Shown piece after piece: positions 55,310 to 63,619 of a stretch of DNA of 64,000 nucleotides. The DNA is from Burkholderia guangdongensis. GTDB taxonomy: Bacteria; Pseudomonadota; Gammaproteobacteria; Burkholderiales; Burkholderiaceae. The stretch spans positions 124,001 through 188,000 of the forward strand of contig NZ_JACBNX010000004.1 of assembly GCF_013403875.1 (NCBI RefSeq), in the 5' to 3' direction. Each line of letters opens with the position of its first letter. The first letter of the stretch is position 1. Made by a program: the position numbers and the translations under genes. Below the pieces are notes generated by a model. It worked only from the letters and a program-made list of their open reading frames with translations, had not been told where the DNA came from and searched no databases.

Positions 55310-55573
55310 ATGAGACATCCTGTTATGCGCCGCGCCCGGCGATCCGCGCGCCCGAACCCCGACACCCGTGACGACCACGCGCCGCCGCGGCCGGATGCGC
55401 CGGCTTCTCAGCCCGCTTCTCAGCCCGCTTCTCAGCCGGCCTCTCCGCCGGTCTCTCCGCCGGTCTCTCCGCCTGCCGGCGGCCCCCCATCCGACGGCGA
55501 TCACAATCAGGGCGGCGCCCGCCCCGAAGGGCTCGACTATCAGCGCGATCTCGGCGTCGATCAGGATGCGTGA
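55310..55573 (+). CDS. Possible small Pro/Ser-rich basic-acidic protein
   Basis: 87 aa. A basic N-terminus (MRRARRSARPNPDTRDDHA) is followed by Pro/Ala/Ser repeats of the type ASQP and SPPV, encoded by 12-nt repeats, and an end GLDYQRDLGVDQDA that does not look like random high-GC sequence. No ribosome site is obvious and no family is recognised. It may be a real small protein or a chance open frame. Confidence 0.4.
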   Translation: MRHPVMRRARRSARPNPDTRDDHAPPRPDAPASQPASQPASQPASPPVSPPVSPPAGGPPSDGDHNQGGARPEGLDYQRDLGVDQDA

Positions 55574-55580
55574 CGCTGCC

Positions 55581-55615
55581 GGCGCCGCGCCGCGCCGCGC
55601 CGCGCCGCGCTGCGC
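55581..55615. repeat. Pentanucleotide repeat between the Pro-rich ORF and the MFS gene
   Basis: Seven units of CGCGC (first GGCGC and last TGCGC are variants), ending just before the MFS stop codon at 55617. Confidence 0.9.
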
Positions 55616-55616
55616 T

Positions 55617-56981
55617 TTACGCGTGCGGCGGCGCCGGTGATGCGATCCGCAGCATGCTGACGACGGCCGCGACCGCGGCGAACGCGGCGGCGACGTATAG
55701 CGCGAGCGTCGGCCCGTGGTCGGGCGCGACACCGAAGATCAGCGCGACGAGCGCGGCGCCGAGCGTCTGGCCGCTGAGCCGCGCGGTGCCGAGCATGCCG
55801 GCCGCGCCGCCGCTGCGCGCGCGCGGCGCCGACGACAGGATCGCGCGGTTGTTCGGCGACTGGAACAGCCCGAAGCCCACGCCGCAGAGCGCCATCCGCC
55901 AGACGATGCCGATCGTGTCCGGATGCGCGCCGACCGTCGCGAGCGACAGCAGCCCGGCCGCGAACAGCGCGAGCCCGACGCCGCCGAGGATGCCGGCCGA
56001 ATAGCGGTCGGACAGCCTGCCCGCGACGGGCGCCGCGACGACGATCACGAGCGGCCACGGCGTCATGTAGAGGCCGGTCTGCACCTGCGAGAAGCCGAGC
56101 GCGCCCTGCAGCCAGAACGGCAGCGCGACGAACGCGAGCATCTGCGACGTGAACGACGCGACCGACGTGCTGATCGACAGCGCGAACAGCGGAATCCGCA
56201 TCAGGTCGACCGGCAGCAGCGGCGCGGTTTGCGACAACTGCCGGCGGACGAAGAAGTAGCCGATGACGATCGCCCCGGTCAGCTCCGCGGCGACGAAGCC
56301 CGCGCGTTCGCCGTGGCCGAAGCCGTCGACGGCGATCACCAGCAGCCCGAACACGCACGCGTTCATCAGCGCGCTCGGGATGTCGTACGGCGCGTCGTGG
56401 AGCGGATTGGCCGGCAGCGCGCGCAGGCTGCCCGCGACCGCGGCGATGCCGATCGGCACGTTGATCGCGAAGAGCCACGGCCACGGCGCGAGCGACAGCA
56501 CCGCGGACGCAACCGTCGGCCCGACCGCCGACGACAGCGCGACGACCATCGCGTTGATCGAGATGCCGCGCCCGAGCATCGACGTCGGATAGATGATCCG
56601 CACGAGCGCGGAATTCACGCTCATGATGCCGGCCGCGCCGAAACCCTGGATCACGCGCATCAGCGCGAGCGACGGCAGCGACGTCGAGAGCGCGCAGCCG
56701 AGCGACGCCACGGTGAAGAGCGCGAGCCCCGCGATGTAGACGCGCCGGTAGCCGATCCGGTCGCCGAGCGACGCGAGCGGCAGCAGCGAGATCGTGACCG
56801 CGAGCTGGTATGCGTTGACGATCCAGATCGACGCGGCGTCGGACGCGTGCAGGTCGTGCGCGATCGTCGGCAGCGCGACGTTCGCGATCGCGCCGTCGAG
56901 CACGGCGAGCGTGACACCGAGCGCGACGCAGAGGATCGCCCAGTAGCGTTGCGGAAGCGGCAGGCCGGAATCGGCGTTCAT
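55617..56981 (-). CDS. MFS drug-efflux transporter (DHA2/EmrB-QacA type)
   Basis: 454 aa, 13-14 hydrophobic segments. It starts MNADSGLPLPQRYWAILCVA and has the family motifs LDGAIANVALPTIAHDL (motif D1), LPLASLGDRIGYRRVYIAGL (motif A) and GFGAAGIMSVNSALVRIIYP (motif C region). Members export hydrophobic drugs and other toxic compounds with protons. No regulator or membrane-fusion partner is adjacent. The longer open frame upstream of 56981 is not used. Confidence 0.93.
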   Translation of the reverse strand: MNADSGLPLPQRYWAILCVALGVTLAVLDGAIANVALPTIAHDLHASDAASIWIVNAYQLAVTISLLPLASLGDRIGYRRVYIAGLALFTVASLGCALSTSLPSLALMRVIQGFGAAGIMSVNSALVRIIYPTSMLGRGISINAMVVALSSAVGPTVASAVLSLAPWPWLFAINVPIGIAAVAGSLRALPANPLHDAPYDIPSALMNACVFGLLVIAVDGFGHGERAGFVAAELTGAIVIGYFFVRRQLSQTAPLLPVDLMRIPLFALSISTSVASFTSQMLAFVALPFWLQGALGFSQVQTGLYMTPWPLVIVVAAPVAGRLSDRYSAGILGGVGLALFAAGLLSLATVGAHPDTIGIVWRMALCGVGFGLFQSPNNRAILSSAPRARSGGAAGMLGTARLSGQTLGAALVALIFGVAPDHGPTLALYVAAAFAAVAAVVSMLRIASPAPPHA

Positions 56982-57096
56982 GGCGGGGCGATGGGGTGAG
57001 CGGGGCCGGCGCGCCGCCCGTGCGGTTGCGCGCGCAACCATCTTCGGGCGGGCCGGGACGAAGCGTCGGCCGGGCAGGAGCGTCTGGCCGGCCGGG

Positions 57097-57600
57097 TTAC
57101 TTCAACTGGTAGAGACCGATGTATTCGGCGCTCGCGATCTGGTTCAGGTGAATCATGAACCGCGCGACCGCATTGGTAGTGTCCGGCGTGACCGGCAGGC
57201 TGTCGACGCCGAGCGCGTGCACGCGGAAGATGTAGCGGTGCGGCTTGTCGCCGCGCGGCGGCGCGGCGCCGCCGAAACCTTCGTCGCCGTAGTCGTTGCG
57301 CACCTGCACCGTGCCTTTCGGCAGCGCGGCGCCGCCGGCCGCGCCGGCGCCCTCGGCGACGCCGGTCGCGTCGGCCGGGAGGTTCACCGCGATCCAGTGC
57401 CAGAAGCCGCTGCCCGTCGGCGCGTCCGGATCGTAGCAGGTGATCGCGAGGCTCTTCGTGCCGGCGGGCGCGCCTTCCCAGTGCAGCGCGGGCGACACGT
57501 TGCCGCCGTCGACGCCGAAGCCCGCGTGGTTGTATTCCTGTGCTTTCGGCATGAAGCCGTTTGCCGCGAATGCGTCGGTCCAGAGCCGGAATTCAGCCAT
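57097..57600 (-). CDS. YbhB/YbcL family PEBP-like protein
   Basis: 167 aa, cytoplasmic. NVSPALHWEGAPAGTKSLAI (the DNxSPxLxW-type motif), TCYDPDAPTGSGFWHWIAVN (DPDAP and HW pocket residues) and GGAAPPRGDKPHRYIFRVHA (the GxxPPxGxxHRY motif) place it in the phosphatidylethanolamine-binding / Raf-kinase-inhibitor-like family. Role in bacteria is unclear. AAGGAGGCACC precedes the ATG. Confidence 0.95.
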   Translation of the reverse strand: MAEFRLWTDAFAANGFMPKAQEYNHAGFGVDGGNVSPALHWEGAPAGTKSLAITCYDPDAPTGSGFWHWIAVNLPADATGVAEGAGAAGGAALPKGTVQVRNDYGDEGFGGAAPPRGDKPHRYIFRVHALGVDSLPVTPDTTNAVARFMIHLNQIASAEYIGLYQLK

Positions 57601-57720
57601 GGTGCCTCCTTCGTAGGGGTCGGTGGGATGACGGGCGCCGGTGGCCGGCGCGGGCCGGTCGAGTGTATCACCGGCCCGCGAATTACGTCGTGGGCCGGCG
57701 CGGGGCGGCGGCGTGCCGCG

Positions 57721-58101
57721 TCATCCTTCGAAGTCGAGGCCGCCGAGCAGCACGAGCGGATCCGCCTGCGTGCGCGAGCCGAGATCGAGGTCGCGCGCGG
57801 TCTGCCACGCGTCGAGCTTCGCGGGCAGCGCGGCCAGATAGCGCGCGAAGCGCCGCTCGCCGTCGGCGCCCATCAGCCGCTCGATCTCGTCGGTGTCCCA
57901 GGTCATCTCGATGTTCAGCGGATGCGTGTAGCCGTGCGCGTGCTCGTGTGCGGTGGCGTGGATGCGGACCTGCGTCGGATGGCCGTGACCGCCGTACGGG
58001 ATCACTTCCGTCCGGACGTGGCCGGCGTGCAGTTCGGCGATCGTGCGCGCGATGCGGGGGGCGAATTCGGTATCGAAGCGATGGGCGGTTTCCGGATGCA
58101 T
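57721..58101 (-). CDS. Conserved-looking hypothetical protein
   Basis: 126 aa. It begins MHPETAHRFDTEFAPRIART with a His-rich middle (TAHEHAHGYTHPLNIEMTWD) and ends LVLLGGLDFEG. It has no signal peptide or membrane segment. A good AAGGAG site lies 8 nt before the ATG, and codon use is like neighbours, so it is probably real. The protein resembles small DUF5594-type proteins of Burkholderia, but this is from memory and unverified. Function unknown. Confidence 0.75.
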   Translation of the reverse strand: MHPETAHRFDTEFAPRIARTIAELHAGHVRTEVIPYGGHGHPTQVRIHATAHEHAHGYTHPLNIEMTWDTDEIERLMGADGERRFARYLAALPAKLDAWQTARDLDLGSRTQADPLVLLGGLDFEG

Positions 58102-58221
58102 CGGGGGGGCTCCTTGATCGCGAAAATCGTAGCACGTCGCGCGCATGTTTCGGGCGCGGGCACGGGCACGGGGCGCAGGCACTGGGCGCAGGCACCGGAC
58201 GTGGATGTGGCCGTCGAACGC

Positions 58222-58238
58222 GGTAATCGGGCGTTACC
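58222..58238. promoter_or_regulatory. GGTAA-N7-TTACC inverted repeat upstream of the Tyr/Pro-rich secreted protein
   Basis: A perfect inverted repeat about 75 nt upstream of the ATG at 58312. Read as half-sites it is GTAAT then GTTAC at 10-bp spacing, related in sequence to the GTAAC/GTAAT elements at 47747-47811. It could be an operator or a site for the same regulator; weak evidence. Confidence 0.35.
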
Positions 58239-58311
58239 ACTTGCTGCATCTATTACGGACGAGGGCATCCACAATGCAGCGCATGCCGTACCACTTCGCA
58301 GGGAGCGCATC

Positions 58312-58683
58312 ATGATGAAGAAGATCGCAGCAGTAGGCATTCTCGCCGGTTCGCTGGCCGTTGCCGGGCCGGCGTCCGCGCACGACGGGAACGGCGGCGC
58401 GATCGTCGGCGCGCTGATCGGCGGTGCGGTGCTCGGCGCGATCGTGTCGTCCGCGCTGAATCCGCCGGTCGTGTATCAGGCGCCGGTCTACCCGCCGCCC
58501 GCGTATCAGCCGCAGGCCTATCAAGCGCCCGCCTACCAGCCGCCGTACGACGCCCCCGGCTATCAGCAGGCGCAGTATCAGGGCGGCGGCGCATACGGCG
58601 GGCAGCCGTCCGGGTACTGCTACGACAACTATCGGCACGCGTACGTGCCGTGCTACGCGCAGCCGCAGCCGTCGGCCTGGTGA
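58312..58683 (+). CDS. Secreted Gly-zipper, Tyr/Pro/Gln-rich protein
   Basis: 123 aa. Signal peptide MMKKIAAVGILAGSLAVAGP (cleavage near ASA-HD), a glycine-zipper segment GAIVGALIGGAVLGAIVSSA, then repeats of the type AYQPxxYQAP, and a C-terminal CYDNYRHAYVPCYAQP with two Cys. Probably a periplasmic or surface protein; function unknown. GGGAG precedes the ATG. Confidence 0.85.
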   Translation: MMKKIAAVGILAGSLAVAGPASAHDGNGGAIVGALIGGAVLGAIVSSALNPPVVYQAPVYPPPAYQPQAYQAPAYQPPYDAPGYQQAQYQGGGAYGGQPSGYCYDNYRHAYVPCYAQPQPSAW

Positions 58684-58755
58684 GTGCCCGCGGGCAGGCC
58701 GCGCCGCGCCGCGACTGCTAACATGCGGGGCTGTCCATCCTGCAGGAGCATGTCG

Positions 58756-59253
58756 ATGACTTTCGCGTTCCGGGCCGCGCTGGTGGTTGTCTGCGTGACG
58801 ACCGTGGCCGCCTGCGTGGCCGCTCCGACGTCCGGCGCCGCGGCATCCGCCGAGTCGCTGAAGATGTATCCCCAGCCTGCCGCCGGCGAGCGGCGGATGG
58901 TCGTCGCGTTGCCGGCGCGCGACGACGAGGCCGATGCGCGCGTCGAGCTGATGATCGGCAAGACGATCGTGACCGATTGCAACGCGCAAGCGTTCGGCGG
59001 CGAGCTCACGGCCGGGACCGTGCAGGGCTGGGGCTATACGTACTACCGTCTCGGCCGCGTGACGGGGCCGGTGTCGACGATGATGGCCTGCCCGGGGCAG
59101 GCGAGCGCGGAGCGCTTCGTGCAGGTGCGTGGCGGCGAGCTGCTGCGTTACAACAGCCGGCTGCCGCTCGTCGTGTACGTGCCTGACGGCTTCGACGTGC
59201 GGTATCGCGTGTGGCACGCGTCGAAGGAGGTGAAGCAGGCGGTCGCGCAGTAG
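58756..59253 (+). CDS. eco: Ecotin, serine protease inhibitor
   Basis: 165 aa. Ecotin core motifs are clear: MYPQPAAGERRMVVALPARD, VELMIGKTIVTDCNAQAFGG, GWGYTYYRLGRVTGPVSTMM with reactive-site Met in STMMACP, and LRYNSRLPLVVYVPDGFDVR YRVW ending. Ecotin dimers inhibit trypsin-, chymotrypsin- and elastase-like proteases and protect Gram-negative cells from host proteases. The N-terminal signal contains VAACVAAP, so it may be a lipoprotein rather than freely periplasmic. AGGAG sits 7 nt before the ATG at 58756. Confidence 0.95.
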   Translation: MTFAFRAALVVVCVTTVAACVAAPTSGAAASAESLKMYPQPAAGERRMVVALPARDDEADARVELMIGKTIVTDCNAQAFGGELTAGTVQGWGYTYYRLGRVTGPVSTMMACPGQASAERFVQVRGGELLRYNSRLPLVVYVPDGFDVRYRVWHASKEVKQAVAQ

Positions 59254-59528
59254 CGTGTGCCCGCCGGACCTCGCCGCGCTGCAGCGGACGCGTAACTGAA
59301 CAACCACTGATTAGATTCCTCTGCGAAATGATGGTCAATAGCACGTTTCCATTATGGCGACGTGGTTGATTATCTCCGACGATTGCGCCGCATGACGCAT
59401 GGAGGCTGCGCGACGCGCGTTGGCCATTCGGCCGGCTGGCGCCGCGACGCGGGTTCCATGCACACTTCCACGCAGGAATGAACCGGGCACCGCGTTTCGC
59501 GCGAGCGAGAACAAGACGGGGGATCGGC
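59254..59528. other. Spacer with a relatively A/T-rich core, no gene
   Basis: The stretch 59295-59375 is A/T-richer than its neighbourhood and may hold the promoter of the downstream membrane protein / phosphoesterase pair. I see no RNA gene or repeat here. Confidence 0.4.
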
Positions 59529-60122
59529 ATGGACGGGACGCATCACGGCTGTGAATGCGCGCGCGCGCGCCGCACGCGGCATTGGCCGGACCTTCGGCGC
59601 GTGCGGGACGCATGCGTGTTGTGGGGCATCACCGGGTGGCAGGTCGCGCTCGCGGACGACGGGCCCGCGTCCGCAGCCGCATCGTCGGCTACAGCCGGCG
59701 CACCGGCGTCGCAGCCGGGCGCGGCGCATGCGGTGCCGATGGGCGACGGCTCCCGTCTGGCGGTCATGATCGGTATCGCGGCGATGCTGGTGATCAGCTG
59801 GATGATCGTGATCAAGACGCTGCGCAAGCAGAACTGGGATCTCGGTCTCGCGCTGTCGGAGGAGGCCGCGTTGCCGGACGGCACGCCGCCGCCGGCAGCG
59901 GGGCAGCGGCCGCCGATGGTCCCGAGCGCGTCGCGGCTCATCGCGCTGATGGGCCTGATCGTCTTCAGCGCGTTCTTCATCGGCGTCGGCTTCTACGTGG
60001 TCTGGGCGCTCTGCAACGGCCAGCCGATCGACGACGCGAACAAGGCATGGACGTTTTTCGCGTCGGGTGCCGCGATGTTCCTGCCGTACGGCGCGAACAA
60101 GTTCGCGGACGCGTTCAAGTAA
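59529..60122 (+). CDS. Two-helix membrane protein of unknown function
   Basis: 197 aa. Two strong membrane helices (AVMIGIAAMLVISWMIVIKT and IALMGLIVFSAFFIGVGFYV) separated by a polar loop of about 45 residues, and a C-terminal AWTFFASGAAMFLPYGANKF. The N-terminal ~45 residues are Arg/Cys-rich and may be over-called; an ATG at 59478 would lengthen it. It ends 18 bp before a phosphoesterase gene that lacks a signal peptide, so the two may act together. No family is recognised. Confidence 0.7.
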   Translation: MDGTHHGCECARARRTRHWPDLRRVRDACVLWGITGWQVALADDGPASAAASSATAGAPASQPGAAHAVPMGDGSRLAVMIGIAAMLVISWMIVIKTLRKQNWDLGLALSEEAALPDGTPPPAAGQRPPMVPSASRLIALMGLIVFSAFFIGVGFYVVWALCNGQPIDDANKAWTFFASGAAMFLPYGANKFADAFK

Positions 60123-60140
60123 CCGGCCGCGGGGGCTGCG

Positions 60141-61544
60141 ATGTCGGCGATCCAGAAGATCAAGAAGCTGTTCGTGCTGATGTTGGAGAATCGCTCGTAC
60201 GACAACCTGTTCGGCTGGTCGGATTTCCGCGGCTGGACGCCGGACGGCGTCGCGACGCAGGCGGATGGGCTCGTCGGCAAGCCGGCGCTCGGCAACGCGG
60301 ACGCGACCGGCCATCGTTACGCGGTCGCGCCGGGCGCGCCGTTCCGGCTCGCGTTCGATCCGGGCCACGAGTTTTCCGACACGCTCGTGCAGATGTGCGG
60401 CCCGGCCAACGCGCAGGCGTATCTGACGCAGGCCGCGAAGGATGCGGCGAATCTGGCCGGCGGCCAGTATCCGCCGCTCGCCGCGACCGCGAACGACCTC
60501 GGCTTCGCGTGCGATCTCGCGCTGCACGGCTACGACGTCGCGACCGGCATGCGCGGCTTCACGCCGGATCAGCTGCCGGTGCTGAATTTTCTTGCGCAGC
60601 AGTTCGCGGTGTGCGACCGCTGGTTCGCGTCGATGCCCGGGCCGACCTGGCCGAACCGCTTCTTCGCGCTCGCGGGCACGTCGTGGGGGCTCGACCATTC
60701 GCCGAGCAACACGACGACGGTCGCGGCGAGCCTGTTCGACGGCTCGAAGTTCGGCAACGGCAGCGATTCGCTGCTCACGCGCCTGACGCCGGACGAATGG
60801 CTCGTCGCGCACGGCGACTTGCCGCAGTCGTGGTCGCTGCGTGGCGTGGACGCGCATCCGGCGCGTTTCCTGCATCACGTCGAGCTCGTGAATGCGCTGC
60901 AGGGCGGCCGCCTCGGCGACGGCACGCGCTTCGTCTTCATCGAGCCGACGTACGATCCGGTCGGCAGCTTTCGCAACGGTGAATCGATGCACCCGTGCGG
61001 CGACGTGCGCAAGGGTGAGGCGCTCGTTGAGCAGATGTACAACGCGATTCTCGCGTCGCCGTACTGGGAGGAGAGCGTTCTGCTGATCGTGTTCGACGAG
61101 CACGGCGGGTTCTTCGATCACGTGATTCCGACACGCGAGCACGTGCCGGACATGCCCGTGCTGAAGCCGGTCGCGCCGACCGCGCTCACGCAGCGCGGCT
61201 TCCGCTTCGACCGGTACGGGTTTCGCGTGCCCGCGATCGTCGTGTCGCCGTACGTGAAGCAGGCGACGATCGATCACGCGTTCCACGATCATCTGTCGAT
61301 CGGGAAGACGCTCGCGAAGATCGCGTTGCGCGTGAATCCGCCGCTGCTCCTGGGCGATCGTTTCGCGAGCGCGTCGGATCTGTCGGCGCTGCTGACGCTC
61401 ACGCAGCCGCGCAAGGCGAGCGAGATGCATCCGTGCCCGCATGCGATGCCGATCGCGCCGGCGGCCGCGCCCACCGTCAACAATAGCGCGGCGGCGTTCA
61501 ATACGCTGAACTGGCCGGCGCGGACGGTTTATGAGGGCGCGTGA
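60141..61544 (+). CDS. Phosphoesterase (PF04185, acid phosphatase/phospholipase C-like)
   Basis: 467 aa. Metal-site motifs are FVLMLENRSYDNLFGWSDFR, FASMPGPTWPNRFFALAGTS, and LIVFDEHGGFFDHVIPTREH, with a later DHAFHDHLSIGKTLAKIAL. These match the AcpA/PLC family that hydrolyses phosphate esters. Unlike most members it has no Tat or Sec signal peptide, so it may be cytoplasmic or exported otherwise. Probably in an operon with the upstream membrane protein. Its 3' end overlaps the convergent glxA-type gene by 16 bp. Confidence 0.92.
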   Translation: MSAIQKIKKLFVLMLENRSYDNLFGWSDFRGWTPDGVATQADGLVGKPALGNADATGHRYAVAPGAPFRLAFDPGHEFSDTLVQMCGPANAQAYLTQAAKDAANLAGGQYPPLAATANDLGFACDLALHGYDVATGMRGFTPDQLPVLNFLAQQFAVCDRWFASMPGPTWPNRFFALAGTSWGLDHSPSNTTTVAASLFDGSKFGNGSDSLLTRLTPDEWLVAHGDLPQSWSLRGVDAHPARFLHHVELVNALQGGRLGDGTRFVFIEPTYDPVGSFRNGESMHPCGDVRKGEALVEQMYNAILASPYWEESVLLIVFDEHGGFFDHVIPTREHVPDMPVLKPVAPTALTQRGFRFDRYGFRVPAIVVSPYVKQATIDHAFHDHLSIGKTLAKIALRVNPPLLLGDRFASASDLSALLTLTQPRKASEMHPCPHAMPIAPAAAPTVNNSAAAFNTLNWPARTVYEGA

Positions 61545-62557
61545 CGGTCGGCCTCGCGCCGGAACCGCTCGCGATACTGCTGCGGCGTGACGCCGAGGCG
61601 TTTCGCAAACACGGTTCTCATCCGGTCCGCGTGGCCGAACCCGCTTTCCCACGCGACCGCCTTCAGCGGCGCATCGCCGCTCTCGAGCATCTGCCGCGCC
61701 GCGTCGAGGCGCGCACGCTCGACGAACTCGTGCGGCGTCACATGCGTTTCCTGAACGAAAACGCGGGCGAAGTGGCGTGCGCTCATGCCCGCCACGTCGG
61801 CGAGCTGTCGAACCGTGAACGCGCCGCGAATGTTTGCCATCACGTGCGCCTGCACTTTGGCGATCGGTGACGTATCGTCGGCGGGCGCCGTCAGATAAGG
61901 GCTGAACTGCGACTGCCCGCCCTGCCGCTGGGCGAACACGACGAGGCGCTTGGCCACGGCGAGCGCCGTGCGTGCGCCGTGGTCCTCGGCCACGAGCGAG
62001 AGCGCAAGATCGATGCCGGCCGTCACGCCGGCGGACGTCACGAGCCGGTCGTCGCGCAGATAGATCCGGTCGAAGTCGACGCGCGCACGCGGAAACCGGT
62101 CCGCCAGTTGCTGCGCGTGTTGCCAGTGCGTCGTCACGTGGCGTTCGTCGAGCAGCCCCGCATGGCCCAGCGCGAACGCACCCGTGCATATCGACCCATA
62201 GCGCTCGCAGTGCGACGCCACGCCGGTGAGCCAGGCCGTCAATGGCGGATCCGGCGGCGCGTCGGGTAGCGCCGGACCGCCCGCCACGAGCGCCAGATCG
62301 AAAGTCCGCGCGCTTTCATCCGGCGCGGCGTCGGGCATCGCATCGAACGTCGGATCGAATGCTGCATCGAACGTCGCATCCGGCACGAGCGTCATGCCGT
62401 TCGACGCGCGCAATGCGGACCGCGTCGCCGCGAGCAGCGTCACCGCGTAATGGTCGCCGGGCGCGAGAAAGCCGTTGGCTTCCGAGAAGACGTCGATCGG
62501 ACCGGCGACATCGAGCGCCTGCACGCCGGGAAAAATCGCAATCGCCACGGATCTCAT
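61529..62557 (-). CDS. GlxA-family transcriptional regulator (DJ-1/PfpI plus AraC HTH)
   Basis: 342 aa. Residues about 1-200 form a class I amidotransferase-like fold (VAIAIFPGVQALDVAGPIDV, SICTGAFALGHAGLLD with Cys, VDFDRIYLRDDRLVTSAGVT). The C-terminal ~100 residues are an AraC/XylS DNA-binding domain with two HTHs (QLADVAGMSARHFARVFVQE and KAVAWESGFGHADRMRTVFA). An Asp/Ala/Phe/Pro-rich loop near residue 60 (TFDAAFDPTFDAMPDAAPDE) is encoded by imperfect 12-nt repeats and seems a local insert. Divergent from an HD-domain gene across 239 bp. Confidence 0.92.
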   Translation of the reverse strand: MRSVAIAIFPGVQALDVAGPIDVFSEANGFLAPGDHYAVTLLAATRSALRASNGMTLVPDATFDAAFDPTFDAMPDAAPDESARTFDLALVAGGPALPDAPPDPPLTAWLTGVASHCERYGSICTGAFALGHAGLLDERHVTTHWQHAQQLADRFPRARVDFDRIYLRDDRLVTSAGVTAGIDLALSLVAEDHGARTALAVAKRLVVFAQRQGGQSQFSPYLTAPADDTSPIAKVQAHVMANIRGAFTVRQLADVAGMSARHFARVFVQETHVTPHEFVERARLDAARQMLESGDAPLKAVAWESGFGHADRMRTVFAKRLGVTPQQYRERFRREADRHAPS

Positions 62558-62796
62558 GGTTGCGGGGCCTCGAATCATGCGCTCCGTTGCAAGTGGAAGC
62601 GGAAGCGGTGGGAGCATCCGATTTCGGCGGCAGCAAACGTCGTGCGATTGGCAGTCTTCGACGGTCGTCGTGCGTTGTCGACCGCCGCGCGTTCGCGAAT
62701 ACTCGATTGCACCGACAACGCCGGGGCGCCTGGTCGAGCAGCATATCAAACGCACGTCGACCGCAGGCGCTCCGTTATCCCGGAGGACTTCCCACC

Positions 62797-63495
62797 ATGA
62801 GCACGACAATCGCCGGCATCAAGATCCCCGACAGCGCGATGGCGCGCGCGGCAACCGAGTTCGTTCGCGACACCGAATCCGATCTTCTCTATCACCACTC
62901 GCGCCGCGTGTTTCTGTTCGGCGCGCTGACCGGCGAGCGCGACGGGCTCGAGTACGATCCCGAACTGCTCTATATCGGCGCGATGTTCCATGACGTCGGC
63001 CTCGTCGAGGCCTACAGCAGCAAGACGGAACGCTTCGAAGTCGACGGCGCGAACGCGGCGCGCGACTTTCTCGCGCGGCATGGCGCGAGCGACTACGACA
63101 TCGAGCAGGTATGGATGTCGATCGCGCTGCACACGACGCCAGGCATTCCGAAGCATATGAAGCCGGTCGTCGCGCTCGTGACGGCGGGCGTCGAGATGGA
63201 CGTGCTTGGCATCGCGTACGACGCATTCACGCAGGCGCAGCGCGTTCAGGTCGTCGACGCGCATCCGCGCGCCGAGACGTTCAAGAACGACATCATCGAC
63301 GCGTTCGCCGGCGGCACCATCCGCAAGCCGGAGACGACGTTCGGCAACGTGAAGGCCGACGTGCTCGCGCTGCGCGACCCGACCTACAAGCGGGCGAACT
63401 TCTGCGAGATCATTCTCGGCTCCGCGTGGGACGATCGGCGCGGACATGCGCATGGCACCGGATGCGGGTGTCGCGATCACGGCGGCGCGGACTGA
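62797..63495 (+). CDS. HD-domain protein of the cyanamide hydratase-like group
   Basis: 232 aa. HD motif LLYHHSRRVFLFGALTGERD followed by LLYIGAMFHDVGLVEAYSSK, and a later SIALHTTPGIPKHMKPVVAL. The order Hx2SxRVF...LYxxxxxHDxG resembles yeast DDI2/3 and bacterial cyanamide hydratase-like HD proteins, so zinc-dependent hydration or hydrolysis of a small molecule is possible. GGAGG lies 11 nt upstream. It is divergent from a GlxA-type regulator, the likely controller of the gene. Its final ~20 residues (GHAHGTGCGCRDHGGAD) are odd and could result from a changed stop. Confidence 0.85.
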   Translation: MSTTIAGIKIPDSAMARAATEFVRDTESDLLYHHSRRVFLFGALTGERDGLEYDPELLYIGAMFHDVGLVEAYSSKTERFEVDGANAARDFLARHGASDYDIEQVWMSIALHTTPGIPKHMKPVVALVTAGVEMDVLGIAYDAFTQAQRVQVVDAHPRAETFKNDIIDAFAGGTIRKPETTFGNVKADVLALRDPTYKRANFCEIILGSAWDDRRGHAHGTGCGCRDHGGAD

Positions 63496-63619
63496 AATGC
63501 GCGAAGCCTCGTGCCTTCGCGCGTCGTCGGAATCCGGCGGATCGTTCACGTGATGGGGAGCGGCATCGCGCTCGAGCCGGAAGAGGGAAGCTGGCTCGAC
63601 GCGAATGGGACGCGTTGCG

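Noticed and set aside
59370-62189. 939-codon minus-strand frame opposite the membrane protein and phosphoesterase genes
   Set aside because: Its composition is the usual Arg/Ala shadow, while the plus-strand genes carry clear motifs.
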